Positions 7,745 through 15,714 of a DNA stretch of 53,769 nt are shown here, piece by piece. Source of the stretch: Alloyangia pacifica (lineage in GTDB: Bacteria; Pseudomonadota; Alphaproteobacteria; Rhodobacterales; Rhodobacteraceae). The notes beneath the pieces were generated by a model that made no database searches, was not told where the DNA came from, and saw nothing but the letters and a program-made list of their open reading frames with translations. A program made the position numbers and the translations under genes. How positions within the stretch are numbered: the stretch's first letter is position 1; each line of letters begins with the position of its first letter. Where the stretch lies: NCBI RefSeq assembly GCF_900116195.1, contig NZ_FOZW01000020.1, forward strand, positions 1 to 53,769, read 5' to 3'.

Positions 7745-9202
7745 TCAGAAGATCCCGAAGTATTCGTGCTGTTCCCACTCCGTGACGACGCCGAGATAGC
7801 GCTTCCACTCCGCCCGCTTCAGGGTCGACATGTAGTCGCAGAAATCCGCGCCGAGCATGTCTCGGAACAGGCTCCCGCCCTCGAAGGCCTCGATCGCGGC
7901 GATGAGGCTGGGCGGCAGGGCCTGGGCGTCGTTGTCATAGGGGTTCTCGACCGGCGCTGGGGCGCTCAGTCCCTGACGCAGACCCGAGAGGCCCGACAAA
8001 ATCTGCGAGGCGAAGTAGAAATAGGGGTTCGCTGCCGGTTCCGCCACGCGGTTCTCTACCCGGCTGGCCTTGTCGCCCGGCGCCATCAGCGCGCGGACCA
8101 TCGCGCCGCGGTTGTCGTAGCCCCACTCGATCCGGTCGGGAGCGAGCTGGAAGGGCTGATACCGCTTGTAGCCATTCACCGTCGGTGTGGTCAGCAGGCA
8201 GCTTTCCGGGGCATGGGCGAGAAGCCCGGCGATCCAATGGTCGGCCTGCGGGCTCAGCTGACCCTTGGCGGGGGGGATGAACAGGTTTGCTCCGGAAGCG
8301 TCGCAAAGCGACTGGTGCAGGTGCCAGCCGCTCGAGGCGCTGTTGTCGACTTTCGGGCGGCACATGAAGGTCGCGTGCAGCCCCTCGCGGGCGCAGACCT
8401 CCTTCACCATGGTGCGGAACATGGTCATGTTGTCGGCATGGGTCAGGGCATCCGCGGGTTCGAAAGTGAATTCGAACTGGCTCGGTCCCATCTCGACCTC
8501 GGTCGAGCGCACCGGCAGATCCAGCGCCTGCGCATGGCGGCGCAGCAGGTCCATCACCGGCTCGAGGCGGTCGTAGTTCATGTCGGCAAGGTACTGGTAG
8601 CCCTGATCCAGAAGCGCGGTCGCGGGCGGCGTGCCGGGCATGCCTGCCTGAGCGTGTCCCAGCGATGCGTCGGTCCGGGCGAAGACGTGGAACTCGACCT
8701 CCAGCCCGACGGTGAGCGAATAGCCCTCGGCGGCAAGCAGATCGACAGCGCGCCGCAGGGTCGGGCGCGGGGCAAAGGGCAGGGGCTGGCCGTCGCGCGT
8801 GTAGGGGTCGCAGAACAGCCAGGCCGAATGCGGCGACCAGGGCAGCACGCGGAAGGTGGCGGGGTCGGGCACCGCCAGCATGTCGCCGGCACCGGCCATC
8901 GTCGCCATGACACCGGGGCTGCGACCGTCCCAGATCGGAAACACGGTGCGGTTGGAGGTGTCCTTCAGCAGCAGCGTGCCGGGCAGGTTCAGCCCCGAGC
9001 GGAAGATCGACCCGAGGCTCGCGGCGGTCACCGTCTTGCCGCGCAGCAGCCCGTGCTGATCGGCAAAGACCACGCGGACGGTTTCGATGGGGCCCTGCTC
9101 GAGCCGCGCCAGAAGATCGGCGGCGAGGTGCTGCGCCTCGGCGCTCAGCAGGCCGTCGCGGGCCAGCCGGCCCGAAGAAATGTTTTCGAGATGAGAGGTC
9201 AT
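7745..9202 (-). CDS. Glutamine synthetase-like ligase (probable gamma-glutamyl-amine/amide ligase)
   Basis: 485-aa protein of the glutamine-synthetase superfamily, type seen in catabolic clusters (PuuA, IpuC, GmaS, AtdA1). An N-terminal beta-grasp segment (VRVVFADQHGLLRGK, about residues 43-57) precedes the catalytic domain with VGLEVEFHVF, STEVEMGPSQFEF, the ATP/substrate loop around SSGWHLHQSL, and the RVENRVAEPAANPYFYFA segment. Such enzymes join glutamate to an amine using ATP. The operon order is dctP, dctQ, dctM, this gene, tautomerase. By analogy to gamma-glutamylanilide and gamma-glutamylmethylamide synthases I infer that it glutamylates an imported amine before, or an amine released after, Rieske oxidation. 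True glutamine synthesis is unlikely in this setting. Confidence 0.88.
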   Translation of the reverse strand: MTSHLENISSGRLARDGLLSAEAQHLAADLLARLEQGPIETVRVVFADQHGLLRGKTVTAASLGSIFRSGLNLPGTLLLKDTSNRTVFPIWDGRSPGVMATMAGAGDMLAVPDPATFRVLPWSPHSAWLFCDPYTRDGQPLPFAPRPTLRRAVDLLAAEGYSLTVGLEVEFHVFARTDASLGHAQAGMPGTPPATALLDQGYQYLADMNYDRLEPVMDLLRRHAQALDLPVRSTEVEMGPSQFEFTFEPADALTHADNMTMFRTMVKEVCAREGLHATFMCRPKVDNSASSGWHLHQSLCDASGANLFIPPAKGQLSPQADHWIAGLLAHAPESCLLTTPTVNGYKRYQPFQLAPDRIEWGYDNRGAMVRALMAPGDKASRVENRVAEPAANPYFYFASQILSGLSGLRQGLSAPAPVENPYDNDAQALPPSLIAAIEAFEGGSLFRDMLGADFCDYMSTLKRAEWKRYLGVVTEWEQHEYFGIF

Positions 9203-9219
9203 TTTGGTCCTGCCTGTCT

Positions 9220-9242
9220 CGCGCGCTTATCGAGAGCGCGCG
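9220..9242 (-). other. Intercistronic hairpin between dctM and the GS-like gene
   Basis: Perfect 8-bp stem CGCGCGCT/AGCGCGCG around a 7-base loop, ending 17 bases before the GS-like ATG. No T-run follows, so it more likely affects mRNA processing or translation than terminates. Confidence 0.5.
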
Positions 9243-9255
9243 TTCGTCTTTGGTC

Positions 9256-10563
9256 TTAGAGCCGTCCGGTCAGCAGCAGCGAGATCGCCGGGAAGGCCAG
9301 AAGGATGCCGAGGCGGATCACGTCCGCGACCACAAAGGGCACGACACCCGCGATGATCTTGGTCAGCGGCACTCCGCGCGACGCGCTTTTCACCATGAAG
9401 AGGTTCATCCCCACCGGCGGTGTGATCATGCCCAGCTCCACCGTCACCACGGCGATGACGCCGAACCAGATCGGATCGAAGCCGTTGGCGAGGATCACCG
9501 GGAAGAAGATCGGCACCGTGAGCAGGATCATGGCAAGGCTCTCCATGAAGCACCCGAGGACCACGTAGAAGAGCAGGATCGCCAGAAGCACCTGCCAAGA
9601 GGTGAAGCCGCTGTCGCTCAGGAAGCCGACCAGCGCGTTTGAAAGCTGTGACGTCGAGAGCACGAAGCCGAACACCTCGGCGCCGATCAGGATCAGGAAG
9701 ATCGCACCGCTGGAGACAATGGCCTCGGAGAAGGCCGCGACGAGCTCGGCCCGCGGCGTGCGCCGCCAGAGCGCAAAGATCAGCGCCAATGCGGCCCCGA
9801 CGCCGCCCGCCTCGGTCGGGGTGAAGAAGTTGCCGTAGAGCCCGCCCATCACCAGTCCGAAGAGCACGATGGCGGGGGCAAAGAGGCGCAGCACCTCGAG
9901 CGGCCCGCCCCGTTCGGCTGCGACCGCCTCGGTCTGAGCCGGATCGGTGACCGGGGGCCAGAACCGCGCCATGATGAGGATCGTTACGATATAAAGCGCG
10001 AAGGCCAGCACGCCGGGGAGGATCCCCGCGAGGAACATCGTGCCGACCGATTGTTCGGTGATCAGCGCATAGAGCATCAGCGCGATCGACGGCGGTATCA
10101 GGATCCCGAGTGTGCCGCCCGCGGCCAGTGACCCGGTGGACAGCCGCGTGTCATAGCCGTGCGCCTTCATTTCCGGATAGGCGACCCGTGTCATGGTCGA
10201 GGCCGTCGCCAGAGAGGAGCCGGAAACGGTGGAAAAGACGGCGCTTGCCGTCATGCCCGCTGCCGCCAGCCCGCCGGCCCAGCCCCGGGTCAGCAGCAGC
10301 GCGCCCTTGAACAGGTCCGAGGCTACGCCGGAACGGGAGATCAGGTTCCCCATCAGCAGAAAGAGCGGGATCAGGGTGAAGGAATAGCTGGTCACGGTCT
10401 CGAAGGCCGCGGTCTTCAGCACGCTCAGCGCCGGGGCCACCCCGACGATGGCGGAAAACCCCGCGAAACCGACCGCGATCATCGCGAGTCCGATCGGGGC
10501 CCCGAGGATGACGATGACGAACATGACCGCAATCGCGGCGATACCAATGGCAAGGGGGGTCAT
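9256..10563 (-). CDS. dctM: TRAP transporter large permease (DctM)
   Basis: Large inner-membrane subunit of a tripartite ATP-independent periplasmic transporter, driving solute uptake with an ion gradient. 435 aa with about 12 hydrophobic segments. DctM hallmarks are the SFTLIPLFLLMGNL segment near residue 60, the GSSLATASTMTRVAYPEM loop and GTLGILIPPSIALMLYA, plus a second half with GMITPPVGMNLFMV. The ATG at 10563 overlaps the dctQ stop by one base (TGATG), indicating coupled translation; a GTG one codon upstream is the alternative. Confidence 0.95.
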   Translation of the reverse strand: MTPLAIGIAAIAVMFVIVILGAPIGLAMIAVGFAGFSAIVGVAPALSVLKTAAFETVTSYSFTLIPLFLLMGNLISRSGVASDLFKGALLLTRGWAGGLAAAGMTASAVFSTVSGSSLATASTMTRVAYPEMKAHGYDTRLSTGSLAAGGTLGILIPPSIALMLYALITEQSVGTMFLAGILPGVLAFALYIVTILIMARFWPPVTDPAQTEAVAAERGGPLEVLRLFAPAIVLFGLVMGGLYGNFFTPTEAGGVGAALALIFALWRRTPRAELVAAFSEAIVSSGAIFLILIGAEVFGFVLSTSQLSNALVGFLSDSGFTSWQVLLAILLFYVVLGCFMESLAMILLTVPIFFPVILANGFDPIWFGVIAVVTVELGMITPPVGMNLFMVKSASRGVPLTKIIAGVVPFVVADVIRLGILLAFPAISLLLTGRL

Positions 10564-11078
10564 CACAGCAACTCCGCGTGGTGGCCGTCAGCGGTGAAGA
10601 CCTCGCGCAGGGCGATCACCGCAAGCGCCAGGCATTGCAGCGCATAGAGCCCGTAGATCAGGAACATCGGGATGCGCAGGTCCTGCGTTTCCTCGCCCCG
10701 CGCATGGGTTGCCAGCGCGTCCTCCCAGAACAGCCAGGCCAGCACCAGCGCCAGCGCCACCACGCCGAGGAACCAGAAGCGCGCCACCAGCGCACGGGGC
10801 AGGTCGGGCAGGCGCTCGACCACGAAATCGACGGCGATCATGCCTTCCTTGAGCGAGGCCGCCAGCGCCGCGAGCGCGATGATCCCCAAGAGGTAGGACA
10901 CCTGCTCGATCGCCCCGGGGATCATCAGGTTCACTGCCGTATCGGTGGCGTCAAAGACGATCCGCGCCAGAACGTTGAAGGCGACGACAAACACCATGTA
11001 GAACAGGCACAGGCCGCCGAGGAGCAGACAGGCGGCTTCGACCGGGCCTGAGATGCGCCGAAGGAGCGTGACGAACAT
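10563..11078 (-). CDS. dctQ: TRAP transporter small permease (DctQ)
   Basis: 171-aa small membrane subunit with four predicted membrane helices (about residues 15-38, 52-72, 92-112 and 137-158). It partners DctM and lies between dctP and dctM as usual. Sequence conservation in this family is low; the call rests on topology, an EQVSYLLGIIALAALAASL core and gene order. Confidence 0.92.
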   Translation of the reverse strand: MFVTLLRRISGPVEAACLLLGGLCLFYMVFVVAFNVLARIVFDATDTAVNLMIPGAIEQVSYLLGIIALAALAASLKEGMIAVDFVVERLPDLPRALVARFWFLGVVALALVLAWLFWEDALATHARGEETQDLRIPMFLIYGLYALQCLALAVIALREVFTADGHHAELL

Positions 11079-11107
11079 GAAGGGTCCTGGAGATTGAGAA
11101 GGGAAAG

Positions 11108-11131
11108 GCGGGCCGCCCGAGGGCGACCCGC
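11108..11131 (-). other. Hairpin at the dctP-dctQ junction
   Basis: On the minus-strand transcript an 11-bp stem (GCGGG, one G.U wobble, CGCCC) closes over two bases (effectively a tetraloop), 20 bases after the dctP stop. The single imperfect pair is a wobble in the minus transcript but a mismatch on plus, supporting function in the dctP message. It is likely an attenuator/3'-end stabiliser giving excess binding protein. Confidence 0.5.
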
Positions 11132-11151
11132 AATGTCTGGGAGCAGCCGGC

Positions 11152-12162
11152 TCAGTTCAGCTCAGCCTGGCACTCCGTGACGTAGCCCTGCACGGCGGCG
11201 TAGGTTTCGGTCCCCGGCAGCCCCTGCTCGTCGAGAGAGGAAATGTAGGCGTCGGAGGCCTTTTGCGCGGCCGCCATCCATGTGGCGCGTTCCTCGTCCG
11301 ACAGCTCGATGACGTTCGAGGTTTCGCGCAGGCGCTCGAGAACCTTGGCCCCGGCCTCGTCATAGCCGCCGCCTGCCGTCACCGACCATTGCATGCCGCT
11401 GTTGGCGTCGATCGCCGCCTTGGCTTCGGGTGAGAGAGCCTCGTATTTCGCCTTGTTCATCGTGGCGATGAAGGCCAGCGCGTAGAAACCGAAGACGGTA
11501 TGATTGCCGGTCAGCTCTTCCAGGCGGAAGCTCTCGACGCTTTCCCAGGGCAGCATGTAGCCGTCGATGGCCCCGCGCTGGACGGCCTCGTAGGTGTTCG
11601 GCGCGGGCATGCCGACGGGTTCGGCCCCAAGCTCGGTCAGCAGATCGCCGACAACCTGGGTCGGGCGGCGCAGCTTCAGGCCCTTCATGTCGGCAAGCGT
11701 GCTGACGGGCTTCTTGGCGGTGTGCAGGTGGCCCGGATCGTGGGTGTGCACGAAGAGAATGTGAGTTTCCTCGTATTCCTCGTCCAGCGCTCCGGAATCA
11801 TACAGCTTCTGGAAGGCGCAGGAGCCGACGGCCCCGGTGTCGAACAGACCCGGAAGCTCCAGGATCTGGCTCAGCGGGAAGCGTCCGGCGGTGTAGCCGG
11901 GCACGGTCCAGACGATGTCGGCGATACCCGCAACGGCATTATCGTAGCCCGCCGCGGCCTTGCCGAGCGTCTGGGCCGGAAACACCTGTACGTCCAGAGC
12001 GCCGCCGGAAGCCTCCTCGACGGCGGTTGCCCAGTCTTCGAAGATGACCTGGTTCTGCCAGCTGCTGGCGGACATGAAATGCGCGTAGCGCAGGTTTTCG
12101 GCCGAGGCCGTTGAGGCCAGGCCAAGCGCGGCGATGCCCGCGGTAAGGACTGTTTTGATCAT
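11152..12162 (-). CDS. dctP: TRAP transporter solute-binding protein (DctP)
   Basis: 336-aa periplasmic binding protein. A signal peptide (MIKTVLTAGIAALGLASTAS, cleavage after ASA near residue 22) is followed by LRYAHFMSASSW and the conserved GLKLRRPTQVV region in which an arginine contacts ligand carboxylates in this family. The FALPWES-type segment is here GYMLPWESVESF. First gene of the five-gene minus operon; it faces the IclR-family gene across the shared control region. The ligand is probably a carboxylate, from the arginine and family tendency; identity unknown. Confidence 0.94.
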   Translation of the reverse strand: MIKTVLTAGIAALGLASTASAENLRYAHFMSASSWQNQVIFEDWATAVEEASGGALDVQVFPAQTLGKAAAGYDNAVAGIADIVWTVPGYTAGRFPLSQILELPGLFDTGAVGSCAFQKLYDSGALDEEYEETHILFVHTHDPGHLHTAKKPVSTLADMKGLKLRRPTQVVGDLLTELGAEPVGMPAPNTYEAVQRGAIDGYMLPWESVESFRLEELTGNHTVFGFYALAFIATMNKAKYEALSPEAKAAIDANSGMQWSVTAGGGYDEAGAKVLERLRETSNVIELSDEERATWMAAAQKASDAYISSLDEQGLPGTETYAAVQGYVTECQAELN

Positions 12163-12376
12163 TGTAGGTCGGTTCCCTGTTCGCTGGTTCGGGCGGCCGG
12201 TGCTCCGGGGCCCATTCGCGTTCTCACAACATTTGCGCGATTATCCACCAATCGGTCACTCTTGATGCGGCTTGTCAAGCGAGAGAACGCTTGCGAGCAT
12301 CAATTGGAGGGGGCAATACAAGGAGACCGAGATTGCCGGCTCAGAATTTGGGCGCGGCCAGAATGGATGGCTTGCA
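12163..12376. promoter_or_regulatory. Divergent dctP / IclR control region with shared motif at 12238-12251
   Basis: Contains CGATTATCCACCAA at 12238-12251, matching CGATTATCGACCAA in the Rieske promoter except one base. Here it is not flanked by the full palindrome. It lies 76 bases upstream of dctP. An IclR-type regulator encoded next door is the likely ligand of both sites; this is inferred from position and motif sharing. Confidence 0.5.
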
Positions 12377-13168
12377 ATGGATGGATCCGAGCTGGTGACC
12401 AAGATGCGCGACGAGATCCCGCTCAAGGATATTTCGCTGACCTTCATGAAGGGCATGTCGGTGCTGCGGGCCTTCGACGAGACGCACAGCCAGCTGACCC
12501 TGGCGGAGATCGGACGTCTCACGGATATCGAGCGCGCAGCGGTCCGCCGCCTTGTCCTGACGCTCGTTCACCTCGGGTACGTGCGCAAGGACGGCAACCG
12601 CTATTCGCTGACGCCGCGCGTGCTCGTTCTGGGAAGCGGCTTCCTGCGCGGCAATCAGTTCGGCCGACTGGTTCAGCCACTGATCGAAATGTGCGCGCGG
12701 GAATTGGGCTATAGCGTTGGGCTGGCAATGCGCGACGGCTCGGAAGTCGTCTACGTTGCCCAGTCGTCGCAGCGGAATGCGCGCTACACCTTCGGCTTCA
12801 CGATCGGCAGCCGCCTGCCGCCGCTGTCGACCTCGATCGGCCGCGTCCTTCTTGCCTGGTCCGACCCGGATTGGACGCGCCAGATGATCGAGACGCTGCC
12901 ACTGGAACGCTTCACGGCGGACACGGTTCTCGACAGGGCAGCGATCGCCGCCGAAGTCGCGCAGTCGCGTGAGTCCGGCGTCTCCGTCGTGAAAGGCGAG
13001 TTCGAGGCGGGTGCCGTCGGGATCGCCGTGCCCGTTGGTCCGCTTGGCCGCGCCGAGATGGCGCTTGGCCTCTCCGAACCTGCCAGCGAGATCGATCCGG
13101 CCGACTACGCCAGGCTGGCCGAGATCCTGCAGCGTTACGCCAGCCAGATCGCGGCGGTTCTGAAGTAG
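12377..13168 (+). CDS. IclR-family transcriptional regulator
   Basis: Winged-helix N-terminus (about residues 12-75 from this start, with IPLKDISLTFMKGMSVLRAF, LTLAEIGRLTDIERAAVRRL) and a C-terminal effector-binding GAF-like domain ending in YARLAEILQRYASQIAAVL. The opening resembles PcaR/PobR-type activators of aromatic catabolism. The start is uncertain: ATG at 12377 gives 263 aa but lacks a good ribosome site; a TTG at 12272 extends the frame by 35 residues, and ATG 12407 is another option. Diverges from the dctP operon and probably controls it together with the Rieske operon. Confidence 0.9.
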   Translation: MDGSELVTKMRDEIPLKDISLTFMKGMSVLRAFDETHSQLTLAEIGRLTDIERAAVRRLVLTLVHLGYVRKDGNRYSLTPRVLVLGSGFLRGNQFGRLVQPLIEMCARELGYSVGLAMRDGSEVVYVAQSSQRNARYTFGFTIGSRLPPLSTSIGRVLLAWSDPDWTRQMIETLPLERFTADTVLDRAAIAAEVAQSRESGVSVVKGEFEAGAVGIAVPVGPLGRAEMALGLSEPASEIDPADYARLAEILQRYASQIAAVLK

Positions 13169-13206
13169 CATCGGTTTCCAGCCACGCCCCGCGGCGCGCA
13201 GGCGGC

Positions 13207-13917
13207 TCAGGTGCGGATCATTGCCTCGGTTGGTGCGCCGTCCTCTGGATCGACCGGCCTTGCGGTGACGTGCATGTATGTCGAAATCGGTGCGGGCTTT
13301 TGCCTGGGATCGTAGGAGATCGACAGCACCCGGGCGTCCTCGTCCCCGACCGACAGGTAGATGTGAGCCATCGCGCTATCGAAATAGGTGCTCTCGCCGG
13401 GCTTGAGCCGGAACGGGGCATAGAGGTCCGTATGCACTTCGAGTTCGCCCGAGAGGACAAAGACAAATTCTTCGCCGCTGTGCCGGCTCCAGTGGTCGAA
13501 TTCGTCTGCCGACCGTGCGCGGACGTGAATTTCCAGAGGCACCATGCCCTTGCGGAAAAGCTCGGTCGCATGAGCAACGTAGTCATAGGTTCCCGAGGTA
13601 AAGCGGGACCCTTCGCCCAGCCGGGTCGTGGTCTTGCGGCCATGCATGGCAGGCGGGGCCGCAGGCGCGACCGGGGTCGCCGTGGGGTCTTCGGCGTCGC
13701 TCACCATGTCTTCTATCGCGATGTCGAGCCCGTCGCAGATGCGCTTGATGATGTCGAAGGAAGGTGACACCAGCGCATTCTCGATCTTCGACAGCGTCGA
13801 GGCGGACACCCCTGTCAGGTCTGCGACCTTGATCAGTGTCAGCTTGCGGCCCTTGCGGATCGCTTTCAGGCGCCTGCCAATGGAGCCGTTCAAGCCGTCT
13901 TCGACGGATGTGACCAC
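13207..13917 (-). CDS. XRE-family regulator with C-terminal cupin sensor
   Basis: 236 aa. An N-terminal helix-turn-helix (about residues 14-68: RLKAIRKGRKLTL, TGVSASTLSKIENALVSPS) is joined by an Ala/Pro linker (near 75-92) to a small cupin domain (about 145-215, with HSGEEFVFVLSGELEVH and LKPGESTYFDSAMAH). Members of this group sense a small molecule through the cupin and repress nearby catabolic genes. The gene converges with the IclR gene and is preceded by a 26-bp near-perfect palindrome at 13987-14012. A similar site sits upstream of the enolase/Hyu/P450 operon, so I infer it controls that module. Confidence 0.92.
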   Translation of the reverse strand: MVTSVEDGLNGSIGRRLKAIRKGRKLTLIKVADLTGVSASTLSKIENALVSPSFDIIKRICDGLDIAIEDMVSDAEDPTATPVAPAAPPAMHGRKTTTRLGEGSRFTSGTYDYVAHATELFRKGMVPLEIHVRARSADEFDHWSRHSGEEFVFVLSGELEVHTDLYAPFRLKPGESTYFDSAMAHIYLSVGDEDARVLSISYDPRQKPAPISTYMHVTARPVDPEDGAPTEAMIRT

Positions 13918-13986
13918 CTCTTCTCTCCCTTCTGATCCGTCCCTCGGTTCCGGAAACTATACCGTCCAAGAGGAACGTGTTGCAGT

Positions 13987-14012
13987 GAAAATTTTCGAAT
14001 TCGAAAACTTTC
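13987..14012. promoter_or_regulatory. Palindromic operator candidate, site 1
   Basis: GAAA-A-TTTTCGAATTCGAAAA-C-TTTC: a 26-bp palindrome with a single mismatched pair, including a perfect 16-bp core, 70 bases before the XRE-cupin start. Its layout AAAATTTTC-N6-GAAAACTTT is repeated with near identity at 18787-18810. Autoregulation by the XRE-cupin protein is inferred. Confidence 0.65.
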
Positions 14013-14038
14013 GACGATATGCCTTTCCGATTGCTCGA

Positions 14039-14467
14039 TCACGGTGCTGTTGTGGCGTCGCGGCAGGCCGCTGCAAGGGCATGCGCGACCCAGTGAGCGA
14101 CCATCTCGTCGCGCGCCTCCGACAGACCGGCGCAGCCCACGGCGATCCCGTCGAGCCAGGCCGATCCGGTCCACTCGCTGTCGCCATCGCGCAGCAGGTG
14201 CGGCGGCACGTCCGAGCCCGCACGTCGGCAGCGCGCCGAAAGATCGCGTTTCTGCCGCGCGATGTCAGCGTTGGGGTAGGGGTTTCGGGACAGGTCGCCG
14301 ATGACGAAATCCCCGAGGCTGATCTGCCCGGCGCCGAAGTCGGCGCTGATCGAGAGCGCAAGACCGTCGCGCGCGATATCCGAGCGCGTGAGCAGGGCCT
14401 CGAGAGGTGGTCGGAGCAGGTCGATTTCCCGGGCGACGCGATCCGCGGTGAGGATGTCGGTGCTCAT
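14039..14467 (-). CDS. Unknown 142-aa protein coupled to the ferredoxin reductase
   Basis: I do not recognise a family with confidence. The ATG (14467) overlaps the reductase stop by ATGA, so it is translated with it as the last gene of the importer/reductase operon. The protein has an N-terminal helical stretch (TADRVAREIDLLRPPLEALL), a strand-rich middle (LALSISADFGAGQISLGDFV) and a C-terminal GIAVGCAGLSEARDEMVAHW helix. The C-terminal part faintly recalls GlcG/HbpS-like small proteins, but that is too weak for a call. A longer frame runs upstream to 14905 but overlaps the reductase gene fully and is rejected. It may be a small partner of the P450 electron chain or an accessory enzyme. Confidence 0.7.
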   Translation of the reverse strand: MSTDILTADRVAREIDLLRPPLEALLTRSDIARDGLALSISADFGAGQISLGDFVIGDLSRNPYPNADIARQKRDLSARCRRAGSDVPPHLLRDGDSEWTGSAWLDGIAVGCAGLSEARDEMVAHWVAHALAAACRDATTAP

Positions 14468-15714
14468 GTGGCCGCCTCCGTGAGTTGGCATTTGGTCAGC
14501 GGAATTTCCGGATCTGCCAGCAGCGAGATGTCGAAGCGCGCCCCCTGCGCGATCAGCCTGCGCGAATGGACGTGATCGCCCGCACGGTTGATCGAGAAGG
14601 AGGCGGTCATCCGGTCCTGTTGCATCTGGAACAGGCTGCAGGGCCCGTCGCCGGGCGTGCCGCGCATGACGCTCGTTGCCGCGGCGTCGGGCAGGCCGGC
14701 CATCTGGAGTTTCAGGTCGTATTGATCCGACCAGAACCATGGCAGTGCGTCGCTGGCGGAGGGAGCGTCGTCCTTGCCGCAGATCGCTGCCGCGACCGCG
14801 CGGGCTTGATCGGTGGCAGCCTGAACGGATTCGATCCGCGCGAGCCCACCGGCAAAGCGGTTGTTCTGCGCCGCACAGTCTCCGATGGCGTAGACGCCTT
14901 CGCATGAGCTGCGCCCGTGGCGGTCGACAAGGATGCCCCCGGCATGGGTGGCGAGGCCGAGCTGCTCGGCCAGCTCGAGCCGCGCGGTGCTTCCGATGCC
15001 GACCAGAAGGTCCTCGGTGTCGATGCGGCAGCCGTCGTCGAGCTCGATGCGGCGCAGCGCGCCGTCCTCTGCGATGACCCTCGAGATCCGGCGGCCGAGC
15101 CGGATGTCGACTCCCTCGGCTCGATGCCGCGCCAGCAGCAGCGCCGAGAGGTCCGCCGGCAAGGCGCGGCGCAGCAAGGTCTGCAGCGGGTCGATCACGA
15201 TCACTTCGAGCCCGGACCGCACCATGGTGGCGGCAACCTCCAGCCCGATGAAGCCGCCTCCGGCGATGACAAGCCGCCCGCCCCGGTTGCGAAGGGCGGA
15301 CAACCGGTCGGCGTCAGCAAGATCGCGCAGCCGGTGCAGGCCGGACGTGATGCCCTCGCAGCCCGGCAGCGGACGCGCCCGCGCGCCGGTGGCGAGGACC
15401 AGCGTGTCCCATGTCACGGTTTCGCCGCCGGCCCGCAGGCTGCGCGCGCCGGCATCGACCGCGTCGACCCGTGTTCCGGTCAGCAGTTCGATGTCATTGT
15501 CCGCATAGAACTTCGCGCCGCGCAGGGCGATCTGCTCTGCGGATTTCTCGCCCGCCATATAGGCCTTGGAGAGCGGTGGACGGTGGTAGGGCAGGGGGGC
15601 CGCCTCGGCCGAATAGAGGCGGATCCGGCCGTCGTAGCCGTTGCGGCGCAGGGCTTCCGCCGCGGTGACGCCGGCATGCGATGCGCCGACGATCAGGGTC
15701 GTGGGCCGGGTCAT
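14464..15714 (-). CDS. FAD-dependent ferredoxin reductase (putidaredoxin/rubredoxin-reductase type)
   Basis: 416-aa pyridine-nucleotide disulfide oxidoreductase-fold protein with the FAD motif [13 protein letters not shown] (from residue 10), the [11 protein letters not shown] signature of class I P450/oxygenase reductases, a NAD-binding [13 protein letters not shown], and [11 protein letters not shown] near residue 285 for the flavin pyrophosphate. A C-terminal reductase domain ([15 protein letters not shown]) completes it. It should transfer electrons from NAD(P)H to the [2Fe-2S] ferredoxin encoded at 25165 and on to the P450 at 23935, in the divergent operon. Its start overlaps the ABC fusion stop by ATGA, coupling reductase to uptake. 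Confidence 0.93.
   Translation of the reverse strand: MTRPTTLIVGASHAGVTAAEALRRNGYDGRIRLYSAEAAPLPYHRPPLSKAYMAGEKSAEQIALRGAKFYADNDIELLTGTRVDAVDAGARSLRAGGETVTWDTLVLATGARARPLPGCEGITSGLHRLRDLADADRLSALRNRGGRLVIAGGGFIGLEVAATMVRSGLEVIVIDPLQTLLRRALPADLSALLLARHRAEGVDIRLGRRISRVIAEDGALRRIELDDGCRIDTEDLLVGIGSTARLELAEQLGLATHAGGILVDRHGRSSCEGVYAIGDCAAQNNRFAGGLARIESVQAATDQARAVAAAICGKDDAPSASDALPWFWSDQYDLKLQMAGLPDAAATSVMRGTPGDGPCSLFQMQQDRMTASFSINRAGDHVHSRRLIAQGARFDISLLADPEIPLTKCQLTEAAT

Noticed and set aside
14468..14905. Upstream extension of the 142-aa protein
   Set aside because: Lies within the ferredoxin reductase gene in another frame; the ATGA overlap at 14464-14467 marks the true start.
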